Part shown: piece by piece, positions 9,410-18,390 of the stretch
Position numbering within the stretch: position 1 is the stretch's first letter
How the letters are laid out: each line of letters starts with the position of its first letter
Source: Pseudomonas kribbensis
Lineage (GTDB): Bacteria > Pseudomonadota > Gammaproteobacteria > Pseudomonadales > Pseudomonadaceae
Reading direction: 5' to 3'
Length of the DNA: 64,000 nt
Assembly (NCBI RefSeq): GCF_003352185.1
Contig: NZ_CP029608.1
Coordinates: 4,588,001-4,652,000, forward strand
Program-made: the position numbers and the translations under genes
The notes under the pieces: generated by a model
The model's database searches: none
Seen by the model: only the letters and a program-made list of their open reading frames with translations
Told to the model about the DNA's origin: nothing

Positions 9410-10189
9410 TCAGGTACGCATACCGCGACCGCTCACCAGCAACCGCGCACAACCGAAGTACAGCACCACGGTCGCCACCAGCATGAAGGTGATCGCGATA
9501 CCGATGCGGATGTCCGACACACCTAGGATGCCGTAACGAAAGGCGTTGACCATGTGCAGCACCGGGTTCGCCAGCGACACGGTCTGCCAGAACGGCGGCA
9601 GCAAGGTGATCGAATAGAACACGCCACCGAGGTAGGTCAGCGGCGTCAGCACGAACGTCGGGATGATCGAAATATCATCGAAGTTGCGCGCAAACACGGC
9701 GTTGATGAAACCCAGCAGCGAGAAGATCGTCGCCGTCAGCACCACCACCAGCACGGTAACGCCCAGGTGATGCACCTGCAGGCTGGTGAAGAACAGCGAC
9801 AGAATCGTCACGATGACGCCGACCATCAGGCCACGCAGTACGCCACCGAGGGTGTAGCCGATCAGGATCGTATGCGGCGACACCGGCGACACCATCAGTT
9901 CTTCGATGGAGCGCTGGAACTTGCTGCCGAAGAAACTCGACACCACGTTGCCGTAGGAGTTGGTGATCACCGACATCATGATCAGCCCCGGCACGATGTA
10001 CTCCATGTAACTGAAGCCGCCCATGCCGCCGATCTGTTTGCCGATCAGGTTGCCGAAGATCACGAAGTACAGAACCATGGTGATCGCCGGCGGCAGCAGG
10101 GTCTGCGGCCAGATCCGGGTGAAGCGCCGGACTTCGCGGTAAACGATGGTGTTGAGGGCAACGAGGTTGGGGCGCAGCTCGGAACTCAT
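9410..10189 (-). CDS. ABC-2 type transporter permease (YadH-like)
   Basis: A 259-residue integral membrane subunit with about six hydrophobic helices and the ABC-2 signature region (GFINAVFARNFDDISIIPTF) before the last two helices. It pairs with the ATPase gene that overlaps it by four bases upstream. The pair matches the E. coli YadG/YadH type, an exporter with unknown substrate. Nothing nearby names the substrate. Confidence 0.92.
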   Translation of the reverse strand: MSSELRPNLVALNTIVYREVRRFTRIWPQTLLPPAITMVLYFVIFGNLIGKQIGGMGGFSYMEYIVPGLIMMSVITNSYGNVVSSFFGSKFQRSIEELMVSPVSPHTILIGYTLGGVLRGLMVGVIVTILSLFFTSLQVHHLGVTVLVVVLTATIFSLLGFINAVFARNFDDISIIPTFVLTPLTYLGGVFYSITLLPPFWQTVSLANPVLHMVNAFRYGILGVSDIRIGIAITFMLVATVVLYFGCARLLVSGRGMRT

Positions 10190-11118
10190 ACCGCCACCTT
10201 CGACAGATTTTTCTCCACCAGGGACACGAACAGCTCCTCGAGGCGATTGGTTTTATTGCGCAGGCTCAGCACTTCGATGTTCTGCAGGGCCAACTGGCCG
10301 AACAGCGCAGTGATGCCCATGGACTTGTCGACCTGGACCTCCAGGGTATGCGCATCCACCAGACGGGCCGGATAGCCGGCCAGCTGCGGTGCAACCGCCA
10401 GATCGTTCTTCAGGTCGAGCAGGAAGGTTTCCACATGCAGTTGCCCGAGCAACTGACGCATGCTGGTGTTCTCGACGATGGTGCCGTGGTCGATGATGCC
10501 GATGTTGCGGCACAGCTGCTCAGCCTCTTCCAGGTAATGGGTGGTGAGGATGATGGTGATGCCTTTCTGGTTCAGCTCGGTGAGGAAGGTCCACATCGAG
10601 CGGCGCAGTTCGATGTCGACGCCGGCAGTCGGTTCGTCGAGGATCAGCAGACGCGGCTCGTGCACCAGCGCCCGGGCGATCATCAGACGGCGCTTCATGC
10701 CGCCGGACAACGAACGCGACGACACATCGCGCTTGTCCCACAGTCCGAGCTGGGTCAGGTATTGCTCGGCGCGTTCCTTGGCGATCTTCGCCGGAATGCC
10801 GTAGTAGCCGGCCTGGGTCACGACGATGTCGAAAGTCTTTTCGAACTGGTTGAAGTTGAATTCCTGGGGCACCACGCCGATCGAGCGCTTGAGCGCCGCG
10901 GGGTTCTTGTCCAGGTCGTGACCGAAGATATTCACCGTGCCGCTGGTCTTGTTCACCAGGGTCGAGAGAATGCCGATGGTCGTGGATTTGCCGGCGCCGT
11001 TGGGGCCGAGCAACGCGAAGAAGTCACCTTCGGCGACGTCCAGATCGATACCACTCAAGGCCTGGAACCCGTTGCCGTAGGTTTTGGTTAGCTGCCGGAT
11101 GGACAGAGCGGAACTCAT
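10186..11118 (-). CDS. ABC transporter ATP-binding protein (YadG-like)
   Basis: A 310-residue ATPase with Walker A GPNGAGKST (about residues 39-47), Q-loop, signature LSGGMKRR, Walker B LLILDEPTAGVD and the switch histidine in TTHYLEEAE. The C-terminal extension of roughly 80 residues is typical of the CcmA/YadG drug and polysaccharide exporter group. It is translationally coupled to the permease gene and forms a two-gene exporter with it. Confidence 0.95.
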   Translation of the reverse strand: MSSALSIRQLTKTYGNGFQALSGIDLDVAEGDFFALLGPNGAGKSTTIGILSTLVNKTSGTVNIFGHDLDKNPAALKRSIGVVPQEFNFNQFEKTFDIVVTQAGYYGIPAKIAKERAEQYLTQLGLWDKRDVSSRSLSGGMKRRLMIARALVHEPRLLILDEPTAGVDIELRRSMWTFLTELNQKGITIILTTHYLEEAEQLCRNIGIIDHGTIVENTSMRQLLGQLHVETFLLDLKNDLAVAPQLAGYPARLVDAHTLEVQVDKSMGITALFGQLALQNIEVLSLRNKTNRLEELFVSLVEKNLSKVAV

Positions 11119-11249
11119 ATCGGATTACGCACCAAGAAGAGAAAAAGGACTGAATGACGGCGGGCGGCGAGGAAGACAACCGCGGCGCACAAGCGCAATG
11201 GTGCTTGCCGCCGCCGCACAAGTACAGTCAAGTGTGTCGATAGTAGGTA

Positions 11250-11873
11250 TTAAGTCAACGCGGTCATGACGGCTTTGCGATACGCCGGACGCTGCTTCAG
11301 TCGCGCGTACCAGGCTTCCAGATACGGCATCGGCGCACGCTCGATCGGCATCTCGAACCAGGCATAAATGAAACTGCCGAGCGGAATGTCGCCCATGCCG
11401 ATTTCACTGCCGGACAGGTACGGCTGGTTTTTCAGGGCCTGATCGGCCATGGCCAGCAAACCGTCGCATTCCTTGATCGCGGCATGGATCGCCGGCCAGT
11501 CCTGCTTGTCCGCCGGGGTGCGCAGAACGCCCCAGAACACCGTGCGGAAAGGGCCTGCGAAACTGGACGTGGTCCAGTCCATCCACTTGTCGGCGATGGC
11601 GCGGGTCTGCAGATCCGCCGGATACCACGAGGTGTTCGCCGCATGCCTGGCCAACAGGTAGCGAACGATGGCATTGGATTCCCACAACACAAAACCGTCG
11701 TCTTCGATCACCGGCACCCGACCGTTCGGGTTCATCGCCCGGTACTCCGGCGTGTCGACCACACCGAACGCGCCACCGGCATCGATCGCCTCGTAGGCCA
11801 GCCCGAGCTCTTCGGCCGCCCACAACGGTTTTCTGACATTCGACGAATTCTTGCGACCCCAGATCTTCAGCAT
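11250..11873 (-). CDS. Glutathione S-transferase family protein
   Basis: A 207-residue cytosolic GST. The N-terminal thioredoxin-fold half contains the SSNVRKPLW segment (candidate catalytic serine near residue 10) and the glutathione-binding NGRVPVIEDDGFVLWES motif with the cis-proline and ES pair. The C-terminal half is helical. The start ATG 11873 has GAGG seven bases upstream; the longer reading to 12029 lacks such a site and runs into the transglutaminase-like gene. Substrate unknown; general detoxification is the family role. Confidence 0.92.
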   Translation of the reverse strand: MLKIWGRKNSSNVRKPLWAAEELGLAYEAIDAGGAFGVVDTPEYRAMNPNGRVPVIEDDGFVLWESNAIVRYLLARHAANTSWYPADLQTRAIADKWMDWTTSSFAGPFRTVFWGVLRTPADKQDWPAIHAAIKECDGLLAMADQALKNQPYLSGSEIGMGDIPLGSFIYAWFEMPIERAPMPYLEAWYARLKQRPAYRKAVMTALT

Positions 11874-11916
11874 GACCGCCTCTTTTCCATTGAGTGGGCG
11901 AGCAGCATACGCCGGA

Positions 11917-12576
11917 TCAGCGGCTGCCGACATCATCGCGCAGGTCACTGGACAGTGGCGTCTGCCGATCATTGAACAGGTGCGGATAGCATTTCTGCAG
12001 ATGTTCGAAGAAAAAGGATTCCGGTACATCCGCGAACTGGCCGTGATCGACCAGGTATTCCATCAGCAGCGCGCCATCGCTGTTGTACGGGTGGAAAACG
12101 CTGTCGTTCATGCCGTCGAATTCCAGCGGCGCAACGTTGAACATTTCGCAGAGTTTCTGGTTGAACGCGGGGGTGGCTTTCACCCAGCGATCGTTGAGAA
12201 ACAGCTCGGTATAACCATGCATGGCGAACACTTCGCTTCTCAGCAGTTCAAGCAGTCGCGGCGTCGACAGATGGTTTTTCACATCCGCCAGACCGATGCG
12301 TGCGGGGATCCCGCAATGGCGCGCGCAACCGGCGAGCAGCGTGGCCTTGGGCACGCAATAACTTTCGCCCGCCGCCAGCGCGTAGCTGCCGCGCAAGGTC
12401 TGCGGGTCGCGGCTGAAGGTGTACATGTTGTAACGCACCGCCTCGCGCACGGCGTAATAAAGACTGATCGCCTGCGCGCGCGGGTCGCGGCTGGCACCAC
12501 GGTGCCGTTCTGCGAACTCCACCACCGAGGGGTGGTCACTATCGATGAAGCGGCCGGGGCTCAGATACTCGCGCAT
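11917..12576 (-). CDS. Transglutaminase-like domain protein
   Basis: A 219-residue protein with a transglutaminase-like fold: the catalytic cysteine region GESYCVPKATLLAGCARHCGIPARIG (Cys at about residue 79), a downstream histidine in FAMHGYTELFL and an aromatic-acid region that would hold the third residue. Such bacterial proteins are putative cysteine peptidases or amidotransferases. The start ATG 12576 has AGGAG nine bases upstream. No signal peptide is seen, so a cytoplasmic location is expected. Specific role unknown. Confidence 0.85.
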   Translation of the reverse strand: MREYLSPGRFIDSDHPSVVEFAERHRGASRDPRAQAISLYYAVREAVRYNMYTFSRDPQTLRGSYALAAGESYCVPKATLLAGCARHCGIPARIGLADVKNHLSTPRLLELLRSEVFAMHGYTELFLNDRWVKATPAFNQKLCEMFNVAPLEFDGMNDSVFHPYNSDGALLMEYLVDHGQFADVPESFFFEHLQKCYPHLFNDRQTPLSSDLRDDVGSR

Positions 12577-12823
12577 GACGACATTCTCCTGGGTGAACCC
12601 GGAGTCTAGCGAGAGGATCAGCACAGAGATAACGACGTTTCGGCCAAACATGGACGCAAAGCCGCGGAGTCTGCGAACGATTTCCTACGCGTGTTGCCCA
12701 CCGAAACTACAAAAGCCATCCAGGGTTTCCCACGTTTTAGATCAACTTGTTCTGACCGCCCCGTTTTGCAGATGCCGTCTAAGCTCTGGAGGGTCGTTCG
12801 CCCTGGTTCACGGAGGATTGAAT

Positions 12824-15271
12824 ATGCTGTTGTTGTGGATACTGGTTCTGATCGTCGGCGTGGCGTATCTGGCCCACCGGCGCATCGCCCCGCTGCCGGC
12901 ACTGGGCATCGTCGCGGCCTATTTGCTGGCGATGGGGATTTTCAGCCACGCGCCAGGCTGGTTGCTGCTGATCTTCTGGGTCGTACTGGCCATCGTCGCG
13001 GCTCCGTTGCTGCTGCCGGATCTGCGCCGCAAACACTTCAGCGCGCCGCTGTTCAGCTGGTTCCAGAAAACCCTGCCGCCGATGTCGCAGACCGAGCGCG
13101 ATGCAATCGACGCAGGCACCGTGTGGTGGGACGGTGAACTGTTCAGCGGCCGTCCGGACTGGGAAAAACTGCTGTCCTATCCCAAGGCGCAACTGAGCGA
13201 CGAGGAACAGGCGTTCATCGACGGCCCGACCGAAGAACTCTGCGCGATGGTCACCGACTGGCAGATCGGCCAGTCGATGGACTTGCCGCCCGAAGCCTGG
13301 ACCCACATCAAGGAACACGGTTTTTTCGCCCTGATCATTCCCAAGGAATTCGGCGGTAAAGGCTTCTCTGCCTACGCCCACTCTCAAGTGGCGATGAAAC
13401 TGGCGACCCGCAGTGGCGACCTCGCCTCCACCGTGATGGTGCCCAACTCCCTCGGCCCGGCCGAACTGCTGCTGCACTACGGCACCGACGAACAGCGCAA
13501 TCATTACCTGCCACGACTGGCCCGGGGCGACGATATCCCGTGCTTCGCGCTGACCGGCCCGCTCGCGGGTTCCGACGCCGGCGCCATGCCCGACACCGGG
13601 ATCATCTGCAAGGGTGAATGGGAAGGCCAGGAAACCCTCGGCCTGCGCCTGAACTGGGAAAAACGCTACATCACCCTCGGTCCGGTCGCGACCCTGCTCG
13701 GTCTCGCCTTCAAGGCCTATGACCCGGATCACCTGCTGGGCGACAAGGAAGACCTGGGCATCAGCCTGGCGCTGATCCCGACCGATACTCCCGGCGTGGA
13801 AATCGGCCGCCGCCACCTGCCGCTGGGCGCCGCGTTCATGAACGGCCCCAACTCCGGCAAGGACGTGTTCATTCCGCTGGACTTCCTCATCGGCGGCCAG
13901 GACATGCTCGGCAAGGGCTGGATGATGCTGATGAACTGCCTGTCGGTCGGGCGTTCGATTTCGCTGCCGGCGGTGGGTACCGGTGCGGCCAAGTTCACCA
14001 GTCTGGTGACCGGGCAGTACGCGCAGATTCGCGAGCAGTTCAACGTCCCGCTGTCGGCCTTCGAAGGCATTCAGGAAGCCATGGCCCGCATCGGCGGCAA
14101 CGCGTGGATGATGGACGCTGCGCGGATGCTGACCGCCAACGCGGTTGATCTGGGCGAGAAGCCTTCGGTGCTGTCGGCGATCCTCAAGTATCACCTCACC
14201 GAACGCGGCCGCGAGTGCATCAGCCACGCCATGGATGTGCATGGCGGCAAGGCGATCATCATGGGCCCGAACAACTATCTGGGCCGCAGCTGGAACGGTG
14301 CGCCGATTTTCATCACCGTGGAGGGCGCGAACATTCTTTCGCGCAACCTGATGATCTTCGGCCAGGGCGCGATCCGCTGCCATCCGTTCGTCCTCAAGGA
14401 AATGGCCCTCGCCGGACGTGAGGACAAGGATCAGGCACTCAAGGAGTTCGATGGCCTGCTGCTCAAGCACATCGGATTTGCCGTGAGCAACGCCGCCAGC
14501 ACGCTGGTGCTGAACCTTGGTTTCGGCCATTTCGAACATGCGCCGGGCGACAAACTCAGCCAGGGTTACTTCCGCGCGCTCAACCGTCAGGCTGCCGCGT
14601 TTGCCATGCTGGCCGACCTGAGCATGATGCTGCTGGGCGGCGAACTGAAACGCCGCGAGCGGCTGTCGGCCCGTCTGGGCGATGTGCTGAGCAACCTGTA
14701 TCTCGCCTCGGCGGCACTCAAGCGTTACCACGACCTCGATTCCCCGGCGTACATGGAGCCGCTGTTCAGATGGGCCATGGAAGAAAGCCTCGGCCAGTCG
14801 GAAAAGGCACTGGATGAGCTGCTGACCAATTTCCCGAACCGGGTTTTCGGCTGCCTGTTGCGCGTGATCGTGTTCCCGTTCGGTCGTCGTCACAAAGGCC
14901 CGTCGGACAGACTCGGTGCCGAAGTGGCAGCGGTCATCGGTCGGGCCAAGGGCGACCCGGCGCTGGAAGAGTTGCTTGCCGGCTGCTATCGCCCGCAATC
15001 GGCGGACGATGCGGTCGGTGCACTGCAACACGCCTGCGATCAGTTGAACGCTGCGCAACCGTTGCACAAGAAACTGCACACCTCGCTCAAGAGCGGCCAG
15101 GTCAAACCGGTCGCCGGCGAACACGCCATCGATGCGGCACTGGAGGCCGGTGTGCTGCAGGCAGCGGAAGCACAAACCCTGCGCGACGCTGAAGCGGCGC
15201 GGCGCAAGGTGATCGATGTCGATGACTTCGACAAAGAGGAGCTGAAACCGGCGGAAGGGAAAATCCGCTGA
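12824..15271 (+). CDS. fadE: Acyl-CoA dehydrogenase FadE
   Basis: An 815-residue FadE-type acyl-CoA dehydrogenase, close to the 814 residues of the E. coli enzyme and twice the size of ordinary family members. It has two N-terminal hydrophobic segments (LLLWILVLIVGVAYLA and a second at about residues 28-60), then the FAD-binding dehydrogenase domains (FALTGPLAGSDAGAM, VHGGKAIIMGPNNYLGR) and a C-terminal DUF1974 extension. It catalyses the first step of fatty acid beta-oxidation at the inner membrane. The start at 12824 has GGAGG upstream and produces the membrane anchor. Confidence 0.95.
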   Translation: MLLLWILVLIVGVAYLAHRRIAPLPALGIVAAYLLAMGIFSHAPGWLLLIFWVVLAIVAAPLLLPDLRRKHFSAPLFSWFQKTLPPMSQTERDAIDAGTVWWDGELFSGRPDWEKLLSYPKAQLSDEEQAFIDGPTEELCAMVTDWQIGQSMDLPPEAWTHIKEHGFFALIIPKEFGGKGFSAYAHSQVAMKLATRSGDLASTVMVPNSLGPAELLLHYGTDEQRNHYLPRLARGDDIPCFALTGPLAGSDAGAMPDTGIICKGEWEGQETLGLRLNWEKRYITLGPVATLLGLAFKAYDPDHLLGDKEDLGISLALIPTDTPGVEIGRRHLPLGAAFMNGPNSGKDVFIPLDFLIGGQDMLGKGWMMLMNCLSVGRSISLPAVGTGAAKFTSLVTGQYAQIREQFNVPLSAFEGIQEAMARIGGNAWMMDAARMLTANAVDLGEKPSVLSAILKYHLTERGRECISHAMDVHGGKAIIMGPNNYLGRSWNGAPIFITVEGANILSRNLMIFGQGAIRCHPFVLKEMALAGREDKDQALKEFDGLLLKHIGFAVSNAASTLVLNLGFGHFEHAPGDKLSQGYFRALNRQAAAFAMLADLSMMLLGGELKRRERLSARLGDVLSNLYLASAALKRYHDLDSPAYMEPLFRWAMEESLGQSEKALDELLTNFPNRVFGCLLRVIVFPFGRRHKGPSDRLGAEVAAVIGRAKGDPALEELLAGCYRPQSADDAVGALQHACDQLNAAQPLHKKLHTSLKSGQVKPVAGEHAIDAALEAGVLQAAEAQTLRDAEAARRKVIDVDDFDKEELKPAEGKIR

Positions 15272-15287
15272 TCCCTTCAATCAGTGA

Positions 15288-15327
15288 AAAACGGGCGCAG
15301 GGGCTTTATACTCCCGCGCCCGTTTTG
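15288..15327 (+). terminator. Intrinsic terminator after fadE
   Basis: Stem AAAACGGGCG/CGCCCGTTTT closing a loop with further internal pairing and ending in four T. It lies immediately upstream of the ribosome-binding site of the next gene. Confidence 0.8.
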
Positions 15328-15345
15328 CTCTTGAGGACTTATCTC

Positions 15346-15753
15346 GTGTCCAACGTCGTTGCCGATCATCTGGTTTTGCTCGACCACCTGCGCAGTATCC
15401 TGGTCGCCGTAGGTGAGGCCGATCAGGTTCCCGAAGAAAGCCATGCCCTGTTCCTGGAGCGTTTCGACGAACTGCTGGCGTCACTGCCGATCGAGCCGAT
15501 CGAAAGCCAATACCTGGGCCAGGACATCCTGACTCAAGTGATTACCCGTTACCCGCAAATTGCCCACCTGATCCCGCGGGATCTGCTGTGGTTCTTCGCC
15601 GGCGACTGCCTGCACTACCTGTCCGATGAAGAGATCGACATGTATCAGGCACTGGAAGAACGTCGCTACGAAGCTGAACAGAACGACGAACCGTTCGACT
15701 GGAATCAGGAAAAACAACTGCTGGCGATGTCCGCCCAGGACAGCAAGCACTGA
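15346..15753 (+). CDS. Conserved Pseudomonas hypothetical protein downstream of fadE
   Basis: A 135-residue acidic, apparently soluble helical protein of unknown function, remembered as conserved downstream of fadE in pseudomonads (PA2817-like). The GTG start at 15346 is selected because GAGGA lies eight bases before it; an upstream in-frame start at 15325 would lie inside the fadE terminator. Many acidic and aromatic residues occur in the C-terminal half (LIPRDLLWFFAGDCLHYLSDEEI). No known motif was recognised. Confidence 0.8.
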   Translation: MSNVVADHLVLLDHLRSILVAVGEADQVPEESHALFLERFDELLASLPIEPIESQYLGQDILTQVITRYPQIAHLIPRDLLWFFAGDCLHYLSDEEIDMYQALEERRYEAEQNDEPFDWNQEKQLLAMSAQDSKH

Positions 15754-15769
15754 TTTTCGCTACACAATG

Positions 15770-15806
15770 AAAAGGCACGCATGGTGATCCATGCGGGCCT
15801 TTTTTT
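15770..15806. terminator. Bidirectional intrinsic terminator
   Basis: Stem ACGCATGG/CCATGCG with flanking AAAAGGC and GGCCTTTTTTT, between the convergent hypothetical gene and the LysR gene. Confidence 0.88.
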
Positions 15807-15815
15807 GCGTCGCCG

Positions 15816-16811
15816 TTACAGCAGTCCTTCACCCTCCGGCAATTCGTACTCGGCCAGCGATTTTGCAGCGTTGGGTTTACCCGGTTTGCTCAATGTCGGC
15901 TCCTTCTCCAGGCACGCTACCAGATAGTCGATGAACACCCGCAGCTTCGGCGGCAGATAGCGCGTTGGCGAATGCAGCAACCACAACCCACCGTGGTAGG
16001 ACGCCAGGAATGTCCAGTCCGGCAGAACCTGCACGACCAGCCCCTGTTCCAGGGCATAGCGGGCCGTGAAATACGGCAGGCTGCCGATACCGATGTGCTG
16101 CAACACAGCGCCCAGACGCACGCCGGTGTGATTGGCGGCATACCGGCCACGCACGCCGACCGTCACTGCCTTACTGCCCTTCTTGAATTTCCAGCGCGCA
16201 TCACTCGGGGTTTCGCCCAGATAGATGCAGCTGTGATTGAGCAAGTCATGGGGATGAGTGGGTGTGCCATGTTCGGCCAGGTATTGCGGCGTCGCGCAGA
16301 GCAAATGATCGATGGTCAGTAACTGCCGCCCGACCAGTCCTGCCGGTGGCCGCTCCGTGATGCGAATCGCCAGATCGACATGATCGTCGATCAGATCCAC
16401 CTGGCGGTCTTCCAGCAGCAACTCCACATCAACCTTCGGATAACGGCGTAGAAACTCCGGCATATGCGGATGAATCACGAAGCGTCCGACCGCTTTCGGC
16501 ACGCTGACCCGCACCAGGCCTTCGGCTTCGTGGGTGAACTGACCGCTGATTTCCATCACCGACCGGGCCGCGCTAACCATCTCCTGACAGCGCTTGAACA
16601 CTTCTTCCCCGCCATCGCTCAAGCGCAACTTGCGCGTGGTGCGTTGCAGCAGCCGCGTGGCCAATGCCTTTTCCAGCCGGGAAATACTGCGGCTGACCGC
16701 CGAGGGTGACGAGCCCAATTGACGAGCGGCTTCGGAGAAGCTGCCGGTCTCCACGACCTTGACGAAAATCGCCATTTCACCGAGCAACGGCAGAGGAAGA
16801 TTTATGCTCAC
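15816..16811 (-). CDS. LysR-family transcriptional regulator
   Basis: A 331-residue LysR regulator. The winged helix-turn-helix is at residues 10-70 (GSFSEAARQLGSSPSAVSRSISRLE), followed by a LysR substrate-binding domain; a short C-terminal extension of about 25 residues ends in GEGLL. It is divergent from the AlaX-oxygenase-LysE genes with 90 bases between starts, the classical arrangement for a LysR protein controlling its neighbour. The likely effector would be an amino acid or derivative handled by those genes; this is inferred from context only. Confidence 0.93.
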   Translation of the reverse strand: MSINLPLPLLGEMAIFVKVVETGSFSEAARQLGSSPSAVSRSISRLEKALATRLLQRTTRKLRLSDGGEEVFKRCQEMVSAARSVMEISGQFTHEAEGLVRVSVPKAVGRFVIHPHMPEFLRRYPKVDVELLLEDRQVDLIDDHVDLAIRITERPPAGLVGRQLLTIDHLLCATPQYLAEHGTPTHPHDLLNHSCIYLGETPSDARWKFKKGSKAVTVGVRGRYAANHTGVRLGAVLQHIGIGSLPYFTARYALEQGLVVQVLPDWTFLASYHGGLWLLHSPTRYLPPKLRVFIDYLVACLEKEPTLSKPGKPNAAKSLAEYELPEGEGLL

Positions 16812-16841
16812 AGCGCAACAGTCCTTTGATGTTTGAACGGA

Positions 16842-16870
16842 TTATCACGTTATTGCACGATTCATATAAT
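16842..16870 (+). promoter_or_regulatory. Candidate sigma-70 promoter for the editing-domain gene
   Basis: A perfect TATAAT at 16865-16870 lies 17 bases after TTATCA (16842-16847, 4/6 match to the -35 consensus), 31 bases before the ATG. The region also faces the LysR gene, so a LysR site probably overlaps it. Confidence 0.6.
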
Positions 16871-16901
16871 TAAAAAAGAAACTTTAATAAGGGCATGGAA
16901 T

Positions 16902-17528
16902 ATGACGCTTCGCCTCTTTTTCCATAGTGATGACCTCAAGGCCAATGTGGAAGTCCTCGACTGCACGCCCCACGAGAACGAATTCGCTGTGGTGCTGCGC
17001 GCCACTCTGTTTCACCCGCAAGGTGGCGGGCAGCCTTGTGATACGGGCTGGATCGGCGACAGCCAGGTCTTGCGTGTCGTACAGGAACCGGACCGGATCA
17101 TTCATTTCGTTAACCAGCCGGTGCCACTGGGCATGACCCAGATCCGCATCGATGAAGAGCGTCGCCGCTTCAACACCCGCATGCACTCCGCCGGGCATTT
17201 GATCGGCCACTTTGTCCAGGCCATGGGCTGGATGCCGATCAAGGCACACCACTGGCCGGACGAAGGCCGGGTGCAATTCAAGCCCGGGGATTGTGCTCAG
17301 GAAGTCGATGCGCAAACCGTTCAATACGGCATCGGGCAATGGATCGAACACGACCTGCCCCGCCTGACGTCCTTGCGCGAAGGCGCGCGGGAAATCGGCT
17401 TCGGTGAACTGCCGGCCTATGGCTGCGGCGGCACCCATGTACGCAGCCTGAAGGATCTGGGCACAGTCACGATCGCGTCCCTTTCGCAGAAGAAGGGCAC
17501 GCTGTCCGTCCACTACAACGTGGATTGA
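16902..17528 (+). CDS. Alanyl-tRNA editing domain protein (AlaX-like)
   Basis: A 208-residue free-standing editing domain related to the AlaRS/ThrRS editing module, which hydrolyses mischarged aminoacyl-tRNA. The zinc ligands are intact: H95-x3-H99 and C175-x3-H179 in GCGGTH. The N-terminal HPQGGGQPCDTGWIG contains the GG motif that in AlaX-M proteins selects serine. It is the first gene of a plus-strand set with the oxygenase and LysE exporter. The ATG at 16902 is preferred over an upstream start at 16833 since homologues begin near TLRLFFHSD. The substrate tRNA is not determined. Confidence 0.9.
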   Translation: MTLRLFFHSDDLKANVEVLDCTPHENEFAVVLRATLFHPQGGGQPCDTGWIGDSQVLRVVQEPDRIIHFVNQPVPLGMTQIRIDEERRRFNTRMHSAGHLIGHFVQAMGWMPIKAHHWPDEGRVQFKPGDCAQEVDAQTVQYGIGQWIEHDLPRLTSLREGAREIGFGELPAYGCGGTHVRSLKDLGTVTIASLSQKKGTLSVHYNVD

Positions 17529-17533
17529 GGATT

Positions 17534-17588
17534 TCGGACGCTGCCGGTTGCAGCGTCCGACGCCGGGGGAACCGCATTCGCCGGTTCC
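17534..17588 (+). other. Two tandem hairpins in the editing-domain/oxygenase spacer
   Basis: Stem 1: TCGGACGCTG/CAGCGTCCGA (17534-17543 with 17551-17560), perfect 10 bp, 7-base loop. Stem 2: GGAACCG/CGGTTCC (17568-17574 with 17582-17588), perfect 7 bp, 7-base loop. Neither is followed by a T-run, so they are more likely mRNA stability or regulatory elements than terminators. Confidence 0.7.
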
Positions 17589-17618
17589 GTTGACTACTCG
17601 TTAGATGGACCTGAAACC

Positions 17619-18389
17619 ATGATGCTTGACGTCGAGCGTCTCGATGAGACGTGCATAAAAAAACTGGCCAACGAAGAAGTCCTCGCCATCCGCGTCAAAG
17701 GCTTTTTGCCTGAAGACCAGGCGATCCGGATTGGCGACAAGATCCTCGCCCCCGGCTTCGAGGGTTACATCAACGCCCCCAGCATTGGCCGCATCGGCAT
17801 GGCGTTTTACGAGGCGGAAAACCAGCCGTTGCTGATCGAGGACTACTTCGAACGCGCCACCGGCAACATTGCCGAACTGCGCAATCGCTGCGCGCCCTAC
17901 TCCTCGCCGATCGATACCCTGCGCTGCATGCTCGACGAATCCTGGCCGGCAGGCGCCCATCTGGAAAACCTGTACGGGCGCAAGATGTACGTCGGTCTGT
18001 CACGGGTGGTCAAACCCGGCGTCTGCTTCCTCGCCCACCACGACATCTTCGCCAAGGACGCGCCGGAGAGTTTCCAGGCCCGCAGCCTGGAGGCGCAATT
18101 CGCCTGCAACGTCTACCTGAACATGCCGACCGAGGGCGGAGCGTTGCAGATGTGGGAAGACGATATTTCACCGGACCGCTTCGACGAAATGCGCGGCGAC
18201 AGCTACGGCATCGACCCGGCACTGCTCGGCCCACCCGCCCTTGAAGTGCGCCCGGAACCGGGGGATTTCATCATGTTCAATTCGCGTCGCATGCACTCGG
18301 TAACGCCGGGCGTGGCAGATCCGCGCTTGAGCCTTTCGTTTTTTGTCGGCTATCGCGGCAATGCATCACCCCTGACTTTCTGGAGCTGA
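17619..18389 (+). CDS. 2-oxoglutarate/Fe(II)-dependent oxygenase family protein
   Basis: A 256-residue cytoplasmic protein with the facial-triad pattern of Fe(II)/2OG dioxygenases: H140-x-D142 in LAHHDIF, distal H226 in SRRMHSVTPG, and R236 in DPRLSLSFF for 2-oxoglutarate binding. An aspartate rather than alanine or glycine in HxD predicts hydroxylase rather than halogenase chemistry. Placed between an aminoacyl-tRNA editing protein and a LysE exporter, a free amino acid is a likely substrate, but this is inference. It starts with two ATG codons (17619, 17622); only a weak ribosome-binding site is visible. Confidence 0.88.
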   Translation: MMLDVERLDETCIKKLANEEVLAIRVKGFLPEDQAIRIGDKILAPGFEGYINAPSIGRIGMAFYEAENQPLLIEDYFERATGNIAELRNRCAPYSSPIDTLRCMLDESWPAGAHLENLYGRKMYVGLSRVVKPGVCFLAHHDIFAKDAPESFQARSLEAQFACNVYLNMPTEGGALQMWEDDISPDRFDEMRGDSYGIDPALLGPPALEVRPEPGDFIMFNSRRMHSVTPGVADPRLSLSFFVGYRGNASPLTFWS

Positions 18390-18390
18390 A

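Noticed and set aside
12779..15280. 833-residue minus-strand ORF opposite fadE
   Set aside because: Antisense shadow of fadE caused by high GC; no ribosome-binding site and low-complexity His/Gln/Arg composition.
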